DNA from: a bacterium
GTDB lineage: Bacteria; Vulcanimicrobiota; Xenobia; Xenobiales; Xenobiaceae
Assembly (NCBI GenBank): GCA_017444045.1
Contig: JAFSXO010000338.1
Location: 1 to 6,393, forward strand
Direction of reading: 5' to 3'
DNA length: 6,393 bases
Part shown: in pieces, positions 1 through 6,376 of the stretch
How positions within the stretch are numbered: position 1 is the stretch's first letter
Layout of the letters: every line of letters begins with the position of its first letter
Made by a program: the position numbers and the translations under genes
The notes under the pieces: generated by a model
What the model was told of the DNA's origin: nothing
Seen by the model: only the letters and a program-made list of their open reading frames with translations
Databases searched by the model: none

Positions 1-2
1 AG

Positions 3-617
3 ATCATTCGCGCTAACACTCCAGAAAAGCCCATTAATTTCGATTTCTCTGACGTGGAATTTCCTCCAACAAAACAAAACAAGGCCAAAGTGCGTCTGAT
101 AACCATGCTGTACATGGCGGTCAACGAATACACCGGCCTTTACGCAGAGAAACAGACGATGTCAAAGCTGAGCGATGCGATTACCAACGCTATGTTGGAT
201 ACTGTCAAAACCGAAGGCGGACAGCTACTAAAATACAACAGAACCATGGCCACAGCCGTCTTCACGGGGAAAGAAAGCAGCTGGCATGCCGCTAGGGCTG
301 CTGAAAGGATGCGCCGCGAGCTGAGAACGTTTGGCCTGATCTTTGGCCTCAATCCCGACCTATACCTAAAAGCAGGTATTTACAGCACCGAGATAGAGCT
401 ACTGCCCGAAGATATAATTTCCAACGAAGCAGAGCTCAAGCTGTGCCAGTATGCTGAACGCCTTGCCAGCCTCTCCCGCAAGGAAGCCCAGGGGGCAACA
501 GTCCTGAACACAGAAAGCCTTAACGGGAATCGCATGAGATACGAAGCGCTGCGCTCTATTTTTATCGACGGACAGGAACACCCCGTACACCTTTACAGAA
601 TTACCGCCCTTGACTAA
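3..617 (+). CDS. C-terminal part of a protein with a degenerate class III adenylate/guanylate cyclase domain (5' end outside window)
   Basis: The frame is open from base 3 with no stop and no convincing start. The GTG at 54 has no Shine-Dalgarno before it, so the gene most likely begins upstream of the window. Counting that GTG as residue 1, the layout follows the class III cyclase domain: a first strand, LITMLYMAVNEYTGL (about 15-29), a GG..LK....ATAVF hairpin (55-70), the GIYST strand (108-112), the CQYAERL helix (131-137), and a C-terminal PVHLYRI strand (177-183). Catalytic residues are mostly lost. The first metal Asp is Ala22, the second is Thr64, and the transition-state Asn is Gln132. 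The adenine-site Lys (K60) and the Arg (R136) remain. It is probably catalytically dead alone and may be a regulatory, nucleotide-binding or C2-like partner domain. The unseen N-terminus could carry any sensor or FHA-like domain. The fold call is fairly sure; the role is unknown. Confidence 0.72.
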   Translation: MIRANTPEKPINFDFSDVEFPPTKQNKAKVRLITMLYMAVNEYTGLYAEKQTMSKLSDAITNAMLDTVKTEGGQLLKYNRTMATAVFTGKESSWHAARAAERMRRELRTFGLIFGLNPDLYLKAGIYSTEIELLPEDIISNEAELKLCQYAERLASLSRKEAQGATVLNTESLNGNRMRYEALRSIFIDGQEHPVHLYRITALD

Positions 618-625
618 GCAGTCAA
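610..625. repeat. Short perfect inverted repeat spanning the stop of the cyclase-like gene
   Basis: TTGACT-AAGC-AGTCAA has 6-bp arms and a 4-nt loop, and it overlaps the TAA stop codon (615-617). No T-tract follows, so it is not a normal intrinsic terminator. Its left arm also resembles a -35 box, but no good -10 lies 16-18 nt downstream. It could be a weak hairpin, an operator half-site pair, or chance. Confidence 0.3.
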
Positions 626-674
626 AGCTGTGAATTTGAGATAAATAATCCTAGTATGACCTCGGAGGCTCACT

Positions 675-1139
675 ATGGACATAACGATTCATTACGTTGT
701 TCCTACGCTGCTCTGCCTGGGCGCACTCTGGCTGGCTTTGCAGGAATACGTAGGATTCCGGCGCTGCTCAGGCAAGCCCTGGATACGCTTCCTAAGGCGC
801 ATAAGCGGAGCAGTGCTTTTGATTGTAATCGCCTACATGATGCACAAGGGTGACACTACGCTTATCTTCATGGAAAGCGACAAAGCCGCAGAATACGCCA
901 AGCAGAACCGAGAATACGCCAACGGTTGCCTAAATTACTGGATGACGGTGATGGTAATGGTTATGGCCACAGTAGCCATGGCAATTTGGGATGTAATAGA
1001 CAGTTTAATACGCATCCGTTCCATGCTCAGCGAATCAGCACGGGAAGATATGCAGGCTTTCAAAGAAGTCTTAGAGAAAAGCCAAGCCAACAAAAAACTA
1101 GCCCAAAAAGCACGCAAAGGAGAGAATAATGCCCAATAA
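675..1139 (+). CDS. Small membrane protein with three predicted transmembrane helices, function unknown
   Basis: I do not recognise this 154-residue protein. The start is well supported: GGAGG at 664-668 lies 6 nt before the ATG. Hydrophobic helices are visible at about residues 7-25, 42-57 and 88-106; the third is Met-rich (WMTVMVMVMATVAMAIW). The stretch between helices 1 and 2 (28-42) is rich in Arg/Lys. By the positive-inside rule this puts the N-terminus outside, a roughly 30-residue loop (58-87) outside, and the C-terminus inside. The tail (about 113-150) is charged and helical and ends in a Lys/Arg-rich stretch, possibly a short coiled coil or a surface for a cytoplasmic partner. The gene follows the cyclase-like gene by 57 nt and overlaps the start of shc by 11 nt, so translation of shc is probably coupled to it. 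A role with the membrane-bound cyclase Shc is possible but only inferred from position. Confidence 0.75.
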   Translation: MDITIHYVVPTLLCLGALWLALQEYVGFRRCSGKPWIRFLRRISGAVLLIVIAYMMHKGDTTLIFMESDKAAEYAKQNREYANGCLNYWMTVMVMVMATVAMAIWDVIDSLIRIRSMLSESAREDMQAFKEVLEKSQANKKLAQKARKGENNAQ

Positions 1140-3129
1140 CGATGCACTTACGCCCGAGATGACCAAACAGCTCGACAGCTCTATCTCTGCAAGTGTGGAA
1201 TGGCTGCGCAAACAGCAGCACGAGGACGGACATTGGGTGGGTTTTCTGAAGACCAATTCGTCTATCGAAGCTGAATGGATTATCGCCATGTATTTTCTAG
1301 GCATCGATAACGATCCCAAATACGATGGCGTTGTCAAAACGATAATCAGCGAGCAGCGCGAGGACGGCTCCTGGGAAGCGTACAAAAATGCGCCTGCCGG
1401 CAATATCAGCACCACTGTCGAAGCCTATGTAGCTTTGCGTATTGCCGGCCAAAATCCCAATTCAAAACGCATGACCAAGGCCAGAGAATGGATCCTGGCC
1501 AACGGAGGCCTGTCTAAAGTCCGCGTATTCACCAAAATTTGGCTGGCTCTCTTGGGCGAATGGCCCTGGGATGCCACCCCCAACCTTCCCCCCGAAATCA
1601 TCCTCCTGCCCAAATGGTTCCCCATCAATGTATACAAATTCTCCAGCTGGGGACGCGCTACGGCCATAGCTATCGCCCAGTTTTCCTGCAAGCGCCCAGT
1701 AAAGCGCTTGCCTGAGAATATGCGCCTAGACGAGCTATTTCCCAGAGGGCGCGACAAGGAGAACTACAGCCTGCCCTTTCCCAATACCGCGCTGGGGCAG
1801 TTTTTCTGGTATGCCGACCGCCTGCTGAACAAATACGTAAATTCGCCTATTCAGCCCCTGCGCAAGCTGGCCACCAAGCTGTGCATTGAATGGATACTCA
1901 AACGCCAGGAAGCCGACGGATGCTGGGCTGGCATTCAGCCGCCTTGGCTTAACGCCATAATCGGACTGTATTGCCAGGGCTACGCGCTGGATCATCCCGC
2001 AGTTAAAGCTGGCCTAAACGCCTTTAACGAGCCTTGGGCTTACACCAATGAAAAAGGCACTTATCTGCAGTGCTGCACCTCCCCTGTATGGGACACCGTT
2101 CTAACTCTGCAGGCTTTATGGGACTGCGGCCTGAGCGCCGACGATGCTATGGTACAAAAAGCTATCGATTATACGCTGCGCGAGCAGATTCGCGTACCTG
2201 GCGACTGGAGCGTAAACGCCCCCGTAACCACCCCGGGCGGCTGGGCCTTTGAATACGAACACGACAACTACCCCGATGTAGACGATTCAGCTGTTGCCGT
2301 ACTGTCTCTGGCCCGCTACGCCCAAAGCTCCGCCAAGCATCAGCAGATCGATGAAGCTATACAGCGCGGCATGAACTGGATAGAGGCCCTGCGCAGCGAT
2401 AACGGAGCCTGGGGGGCCTTCGACAGCAACAACGACAGCGAAATTGTCGCCCAGATTCCCTTTAGCGATTTTGGTGAAGTACTCGATCCCCCATCAGCCG
2501 ATGTCACCGCGCATGTTATTGAAGCATACGGCTACTTAGGCCGCAATCTCAGCAACAGCACGATCGTGCGCCGCGCCGTTCAGTATCTGCGCAGCGAACA
2601 GGAAGAAGAAGGCTGCTGGTTCGGGCGCTGGGGCGTCAACTATATTTATGGAACAGGTTGGGTGCTTCCAGGACTAAAAGCCGCCGGCGAAGATATGCAG
2701 GCTGAGTACATTCAGCGCGCCGCCCAGTGGCTTTGCTCCAAGCAAAACGAAGACGGCGGCTGGGGCGAAACCTGCGCTTCCTACATGGACACCAATCTGC
2801 GCGGAGTCGGCGTTAGCACCCCCAGCCAAACCGGCTGGGCCCTGATGGGGCTGCTGTCTCTGGAGGATCACCGCTACGACCAGGCCATAGCGCGCGGCAT
2901 AGCCTATCTAACCAGCACGCAGAAGGACGGCACCTGGGAACAGGAGGAATATACCGGAACCGGCTTCCCCGGCTACGGCATCGGTGCGCGCACCAATCTG
3001 TCCCAGAAAAAGACCCTAGATCAGGGTCGCGAGCTGGAGCGCGGCTTCATGCTGAATTACGCCATGTACCGCCATTATTTCCCCATGATGGCCTTAGGGC
3101 GCGCCCGCCGCTATTTTGGCGAGCGCTAG
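1129..3129 (+). CDS. shc: Squalene-hopene cyclase
   Basis: This enzyme cyclises squalene to hopene/hopanol, the committed step of hopanoid synthesis, as a monotopic protein of the cytoplasmic membrane. Its 666 residues fit the family's usual 620-690. The catalytic DxDD is D383-V-D-D386 in the context YPDVDDSAVA. QW-type repeats (Q/E..DG.W) recur, for example at 30-36, 76-82, 260-266, 491-497, 539-545 and 598-603. Substrate-cavity aromatics of the Alicyclobacillus enzyme appear to have equivalents: W174 (SSWGRAT), W321 (SPVWDT), W501 (FGRWGVNY), F613 (GTGFPG) and Y644 (NYAMYRHYFP). The segment after GTGFP is lengthened by about two dozen residues (616-639) compared with the Alicyclobacillus enzyme. 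The position of that enzyme's His451 is Gln442 here, a site known to vary between bacterial groups. AAGGAGA at 1117-1123 ends 5 nt before the ATG, inside the upstream gene. No other hopanoid genes are in view. Tetrahymanol or oxidosqualene cyclisation is less likely given the overall match to bacterial Shc. Confidence 0.97.
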   Translation: MPNNDALTPEMTKQLDSSISASVEWLRKQQHEDGHWVGFLKTNSSIEAEWIIAMYFLGIDNDPKYDGVVKTIISEQREDGSWEAYKNAPAGNISTTVEAYVALRIAGQNPNSKRMTKAREWILANGGLSKVRVFTKIWLALLGEWPWDATPNLPPEIILLPKWFPINVYKFSSWGRATAIAIAQFSCKRPVKRLPENMRLDELFPRGRDKENYSLPFPNTALGQFFWYADRLLNKYVNSPIQPLRKLATKLCIEWILKRQEADGCWAGIQPPWLNAIIGLYCQGYALDHPAVKAGLNAFNEPWAYTNEKGTYLQCCTSPVWDTVLTLQALWDCGLSADDAMVQKAIDYTLREQIRVPGDWSVNAPVTTPGGWAFEYEHDNYPDVDDSAVAVLSLARYAQSSAKHQQIDEAIQRGMNWIEALRSDNGAWGAFDSNNDSEIVAQIPFSDFGEVLDPPSADVTAHVIEAYGYLGRNLSNSTIVRRAVQYLRSEQEEEGCWFGRWGVNYIYGTGWVLPGLKAAGEDMQAEYIQRAAQWLCSKQNEDGGWGETCASYMDTNLRGVGVSTPSQTGWALMGLLSLEDHRYDQAIARGIAYLTSTQKDGTWEQEEYTGTGFPGYGIGARTNLSQKKTLDQGRELERGFMLNYAMYRHYFPMMALGRARRYFGER

Positions 3130-3150
3130 CTCCGATCTGGACGGCGCACC

Positions 3151-3978
3151 ATGAAAAGGCTGGCCAAATGCTTTATGTATTCGCTGCTGGCGCTGACAGC
3201 TTTTAGCAATCCCGCCCGCGCTCTGGAATTAGGCGACCGTGCCCCTAAGCTCAGCTTAGAGAATCCCGCGGGCGAGGCTCTGTCCCTGTCATACCATACA
3301 GGTCCGGCTCCGACAATGGTGTGGTTTCCCTTAGCCGGCAGAACGCCTATGCACCTATGCGACAAGCTGGTCAGCGTAGCTCAGGCCAACCAGGCATCAT
3401 TGGTGATTATTCCCATATTCGATGCCGACAGTTTTAAGAGGGTGGCAGCAGAAAGCAATGCCAGTGTCCAAGAAAAATCAGGCGACGCAGCTTCTCCCGA
3501 GGGCGAGGCTGCCGCTTCCGCGCCTGCAGCCGCCCCATTAGAGCCAGCGAAGTCTGCGCCCGACAGCTCCGCGGTGCAGTCTGACGCAAAAGACAGCGCC
3601 CCCACTGCCTCGGTACCGCCAGACGATGCCGACAAGACGCCGAGCGATATCGCTGAACCCTCCCAGGAGACCAGTCCAGACGCTTCTCCCGAAGCTCAGG
3701 ATCCCCAGGACGCTGCCGCCCAAGCGCAGGCATCCTTCAAAAGCTATGTGGCGCAGCTGGCCCAAGAATACCCCCAGGCAGCATTTGCCTGCGACATCAA
3801 AAACAGCGCCCTAATGCTGTATACGGATTCTTACGCAACCAATATCCTGCCCAACCCCAACTTTTTTATTGTCGATGCCCAAGGGTTCATAGCCTGGAAA
3901 GCCTTTTACCCTGGGCTTACCGTAGGCACCCTCACCCGGGCCATACTAAGCACCCGCACCAAACAGTCCCGCACCTAG
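3151..3978 (+). CDS. Exported thioredoxin-fold (TlpA/redoxin-like) protein lacking CXXC, with a long low-complexity insertion
   Basis: A Sec signal peptide is clear: basic MKRLAK, a hydrophobic core, and PARA cleavage after residue 24, placing the product in the periplasm. The mature start (LELGDRAPKLSLENPAGE) is the classic redoxin/TlpA N-terminal pattern. A strand at 55-60 follows, then GRTPMHLCDKL (63-73) at the active-site position, where only C70 remains, near the place of the second CXXC cysteine. A further strand is LVIIPIF (84-90). The cis-Pro region PNFFIVDAQGFI (236-247) matches the family PTTFLID.dG pattern. Between about residues 105 and 192 the fold is interrupted by an Ala/Pro/Ser/Asp/Glu-rich stretch. 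The other mature Cys is C214. Disulfide reductase activity of the usual type is therefore unlikely; a binding role, or a C70-C214 disulfide, is possible. It starts 21 nt after shc with no strong Shine-Dalgarno (weak GGACGG), consistent with co-transcription. The ATG at 3151 is preferred because it gives an intact signal peptide. Confidence 0.75.
   Translation: MKRLAKCFMYSLLALTAFSNPARALELGDRAPKLSLENPAGEALSLSYHTGPAPTMVWFPLAGRTPMHLCDKLVSVAQANQASLVIIPIFDADSFKRVAAESNASVQEKSGDAASPEGEAAASAPAAAPLEPAKSAPDSSAVQSDAKDSAPTASVPPDDADKTPSDIAEPSQETSPDASPEAQDPQDAAAQAQASFKSYVAQLAQEYPQAAFACDIKNSALMLYTDSYATNILPNPNFFIVDAQGFIAWKAFYPGLTVGTLTRAILSTRTKQSRT
3463..3726 (+). other. Low-complexity Ala/Pro/Ser/Asp/Glu-rich segment inside the thioredoxin-fold gene
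   Basis: Residues about 105-192 of the exported protein are almost entirely A, P, S, D, E, Q and K with no hydrophobic core pattern, so the stretch is probably disordered and acidic. It sits after the strand LVIIPIF and before the helix FKSYVAQLAQEYP, that is, in a surface loop of the thioredoxin fold. A similar SFK helix start occurs on both sides (S94-F-K and S195-F-K), which could mean the insertion split or partly duplicated that helix. There is no exact nucleotide tandem repeat that I can see. Confidence 0.6.
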
Positions 3979-3983
3979 CAAGC

Positions 3984-4054
3984 GCTCCGGCATTTCACAC
4001 CCTGAGCCTTCCGCGCGAGACTGTTTGCTATGACAGACTATTACATTCCGGAGC
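3984..4054 (+). promoter_or_regulatory. Inverted repeat that includes the Shine-Dalgarno of the TTG-start gene
   Basis: GCTCCGG (3984-3990) and CCGGAGC (4048-4054) are perfect 7-bp reverse complements separated by 57 nt. The right arm contains CGGAG (4049-4053), the likely ribosome binding site of the gene starting at 4061 (7-nt spacing to TTG). In the mRNA the left arm could pair with and hide the ribosome binding site, giving conditional translation. This is inferred from complementarity alone. No T-run follows, so it is not a terminator, and I see no convincing promoter in this 82-nt gap. Confidence 0.35.
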
Positions 4055-4060
4055 ACGACC

Positions 4061-5545
4061 TTGAACCACGCACCCAACGATCGCTCTTTTTCCGCAAATA
4101 TCGCCGCAAATAACGCTAAAACGAAAGAGCATCCCCAGCATACGCATTATCGTTGGATAACGGCGCTGGCTGTTATAACATCCGTTATGCTTATTGCCGG
4201 CACAGCGTGCTCGAATTGGTTTAAGACTAAGACTTCACCATTTAGCGGGCTGCTGCCGCAGTCTACACCGCTGGTCATAGAGGGCACCGCCAGCGACGTC
4301 ATAAGATTTCTGCGCCAGCTAGGTATTGAGCAGCCATCCCTGGGCGAGAATCAGGATTTAGACAGCCTGCAGTGCGAGCGCCTGCTCTACGCGGCTATAC
4401 CTTCAGAAAACAGCGGAGACTTCAGCGCCTGCAAACGCAATATCCTTAAGAATGCCAAAGCTATCGAAGAGAGCTGGTCTGCCCAGCTGCAGTATCCCGA
4501 GCAGCAGGCTTCCTCCCCTCAGCTCTGCCCTTATGGAGGCAAACTAGCCTACGAAAGCTCAGGCCAGAGCTTTACCATATCCTGCACGGGAGCCGACCAT
4601 CAAACTGTATATAATTCCACAAACGGTCTAAGCACCCGCACCACCGACAGTCCCCCGCTGATTTTCATAGCCTTCCAGTCTCAGGATCCACGCTGGCAGG
4701 ATGCCGCCGTATCCAAAAAGCATCCGGACATCAAAATCCTCGCTTCGGATCCAGAGCGCACCGTCAAATTATTGGAAGAGCAGGCGGAACAGACGCTAAC
4801 CATAAACTATTCTTCAGACACGGCACTATATGCCAATGTATTAAATTCTAAATTGAGCTTTTTTTGGCACAGCCTGCCCATCAAGCTCCCAGGAGAGCGC
4901 ACCATAATTACTAAAAATGCCGAAACCGGCGTTTACAGCCTGCGGGCAGATATGGCATTGCCAACGGCTTCAGAAGACAGCGCCGACCCGCAATGGCCAG
5001 CATCCGACACCTGCTTAGCAGAGCTACCCAAAGCCTCAACCTACCTAGCCGCGTCATGCGAGCTATTGCAACAGATTAACCTGCTTCCCGCCGCTTTGAA
5101 TCAGCCGGGAGCGCCAGAGCCTCAGGTGTTTGGCTTCGCCACCAACGCTTCCGTCCCGCTCAGCCATTTACTGCAGACCGTAAGCTCCGGCTTTGCCGGA
5201 CTGACCCAGGCCTGCTACGCCGCCCAGTTTTCGGACAGTGCCACGGCCCAGCAAAGTATGGCCAATAGCCCCTGGGGAGACATTAGCCAAAGCGGCAATC
5301 CGCACTGCCAGGGCACCTTAAAAGACAGGACTGTCACCGTAAACATAGGCGGTAAGCTGCCCGAAACGCAGTCAGAGCCAGCTGTGTTTCCTGTTGGGCC
5401 AGGGCCTAGCCAAATGGCTGGACGGCTTACAGTGCTAGATTACGCGCAGACCCAGCGCACTTACCTATTCAGCGGCGGCGTTAAGAAAAACCAGCTCTGG
5501 ATTGAGGTCAAGCCAGACGGCATCCCTACGAATAGCGCGTATTAG
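4061..5545 (+). CDS. Membrane-anchored extracytoplasmic protein with a Cys-rich pseudopilin-like module
   Basis: The start is TTG, chosen because CGGAG lies 7 nt upstream and the next in-frame ATG (residue 43) would fall inside the membrane segment. The 494-residue product has a hydrophilic N-terminus (1-31) and one hydrophobic helix (about 32-48) ending in GTAC50. The cysteine recalls a lipobox, but Gly at -3 and Thr at -2 are poor, so an uncleaved anchor is as likely. Residues 124-180 show an ordered pattern: C124-K-R-N-I-L-K-N-A-K-A-I-E, Y145-P, C156-P-Y-G-G, then C175-T-G-A-D-H180. This matches, from memory, a pseudopilin-like module (C..NLKNI.TALE.Y, YP, CP..G, C.G..H) found in Vampirovibrionia and some other bacteria. 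The remaining roughly 310 residues are unrecognised, with cysteines at 318, 333, 385 and 416 and a Pro/Gly-rich patch near 440-450. It may belong to the upstream operon. Function unknown. Confidence 0.75.
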   Translation: MNHAPNDRSFSANIAANNAKTKEHPQHTHYRWITALAVITSVMLIAGTACSNWFKTKTSPFSGLLPQSTPLVIEGTASDVIRFLRQLGIEQPSLGENQDLDSLQCERLLYAAIPSENSGDFSACKRNILKNAKAIEESWSAQLQYPEQQASSPQLCPYGGKLAYESSGQSFTISCTGADHQTVYNSTNGLSTRTTDSPPLIFIAFQSQDPRWQDAAVSKKHPDIKILASDPERTVKLLEEQAEQTLTINYSSDTALYANVLNSKLSFFWHSLPIKLPGERTIITKNAETGVYSLRADMALPTASEDSADPQWPASDTCLAELPKASTYLAASCELLQQINLLPAALNQPGAPEPQVFGFATNASVPLSHLLQTVSSGFAGLTQACYAAQFSDSATAQQSMANSPWGDISQSGNPHCQGTLKDRTVTVNIGGKLPETQSEPAVFPVGPGPSQMAGRLTVLDYAQTQRTYLFSGGVKKNQLWIEVKPDGIPTNSAY

Positions 5546-6205
5546 CTAGATATGCCGTGCCTGCCACTGTTCTTTGGTAAGCCGATAATAAACTGAGGGA
5601 GCTAATTCTATATCATTCGGGCTGGGCAGGCCTTCATAAAAACGCTGATCAGCGCAGACGGAAAAGCCCAGCCCCTCATAGGTTCGCTGCGCCACCTTAT
5701 TATAGTTGGCGGTATCCAGCTCCACACAGGAACAGCCAAGCTCGCCAAACAGAAAGCCCAAAAGAAGATCTAACGACCTAGTGCCATAGCCGCGTCCCCG
5801 CTCTTCTTCAAGCCCGATAAAAATACCCAATATACCAAAGCGCAGCCCATCTATATCGCGAATATGATAGTATATACAACCTATTAATTTGTTATTAACG
5901 CAGATGGCTACATAAGATCTCCTATCCTGCTTCAGGAAAGAGATATGATCATTGACCACGCCTTGTATATAGCTATCATCAGCATCAAGGCTTAAGCCGA
6001 AGGCATAGCGAGCCAAGTGCAGATCTCTCAGCCAGCCTGAGAACACCGCAATTTCTTGTTCTCTCAGTCCCCTTAAGGTTAAATCTCCGTCGCGGCATTC
6101 GGGAAAGGAGCTGGGCATTCCGCTGGCCAGAGGCACATTAACATACCGCAGCATGCGCTCAAAGGCTCGGCGCAAACGGCTCCTAAGCTCGCTAATATCA
6201 GTCAT
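5546..6205 (-). CDS. GNAT-family N-acetyltransferase, RimJ/RimL-like
   Basis: A cytoplasmic acetyl-CoA-dependent acyltransferase of the GNAT fold. After an N-terminal extension of about 40 residues, LTLRGLREQEI (42-52) is the typical first strand of the RimJ/RimL subgroup. The acetyl-CoA pyrophosphate loop is R136-G-R-G139-Y-G141 (R-x-x-G-x-G), preceded by the strand GILGIFIG (124-131). Motif B is ELDTANYNKVAQRTYEGLGF (162-181), in which Y176 sits at the usual general-acid position. The substrate is not predictable; proteins, antibiotics and small amines are all possible. An in-frame TGA lies two codons upstream, so the ATG at 6205 is the first possible start. The Shine-Dalgarno is poor: GAAGG touches the ATG, and AGGA lies 12 nt away. 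Starts at residues 18 or 30 cannot be excluded. It is convergent with, and directly abuts, the plus-strand gene. Confidence 0.88.
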   Translation of the reverse strand: MTDISELRSRLRRAFERMLRYVNVPLASGMPSSFPECRDGDLTLRGLREQEIAVFSGWLRDLHLARYAFGLSLDADDSYIQGVVNDHISFLKQDRRSYVAICVNNKLIGCIYYHIRDIDGLRFGILGIFIGLEEERGRGYGTRSLDLLLGFLFGELGCSCVELDTANYNKVAQRTYEGLGFSVCADQRFYEGLPSPNDIELAPSVYYRLTKEQWQARHI

Positions 6206-6340
6206 CCTTCAGAACAATCCTACTCATCTGCCAATACTATGACACACATAATAAATAATAACTTATAAGCATTGATCCTTCGCTCCCAGCGTTTTTTCCT
6301 GCTATTATTGTGCAATGTAATTAATACTGGATAACAGACC

Positions 6341-6365
6341 AGCCTCATTAACTTAATCATTGGCT
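6341..6365. repeat. Interrupted inverted repeat in the AT-rich region
   Basis: The core ATTAA-C-TTAAT (6347-6357) is a perfect odd palindrome, and it is flanked by a second pair, AGCC (6341-6344) and GGCT (6362-6365). It could be an operator for the downstream minus-strand gene or a chance feature of AT-rich sequence. Confidence 0.25.
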
Positions 6366-6376
6366 AATAGATTCCC

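Noticed and set aside
636..657. TTGAGA (636-641) and TAGTAT (652-657) as a promoter for the membrane-protein/shc genes.
   Set aside because: The spacing is only 10 nt, too short for a sigma-70 promoter.
656..853. Frame on the plus strand starting at ATG 656, just upstream of the membrane-protein gene.
   Set aside because: Its ATG lies before the GGAGG, it has no ribosome binding site of its own, and the translation shows no domain; the membrane-protein frame at 675 explains this region.
1688..1711. Perfect 8-bp GC-rich inverted repeat GCAAGCGC / GCGCTTGC with an 8-nt loop inside shc.
   Set aside because: It lies in well-conserved coding sequence without a T-run, and about one such match is expected by chance in a window of this size.
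1425..1995. Minus-strand open frames opposite shc (1425-1757 and 1735-1995).
   Set aside because: They lie antisense to strongly conserved shc sequence and have unstructured, Arg/Pro-rich translations; they are shadows of codon use.
3012..3028. Hairpin GACCCT / AGGGTC with a 5-nt loop in the 3' part of shc.
   Set aside because: It has only a 6-bp stem, lies in coding sequence and lacks a T-tract; most likely chance.
3381..3765. Several open frames on both strands across the low-complexity part of the thioredoxin-fold gene.
   Set aside because: GC-rich Ala/Pro/Ser codons remove stops in every frame; only the frame with a signal peptide and flanking thioredoxin-fold motifs is credible.
4039..4044. 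TATTAC as a -10 box for the TTG-start gene.
   Set aside because: No -35-like hexamer lies 16-18 nt upstream, and it would start transcription within a few bases of the ribosome binding site.
6281..6297. Terminator-like CGCT-CCC-AGCG followed by six T on the plus strand.
   Set aside because: The stem is only 4 bp and no plus-strand gene ends within 700 bases upstream, so it has nothing obvious to terminate.
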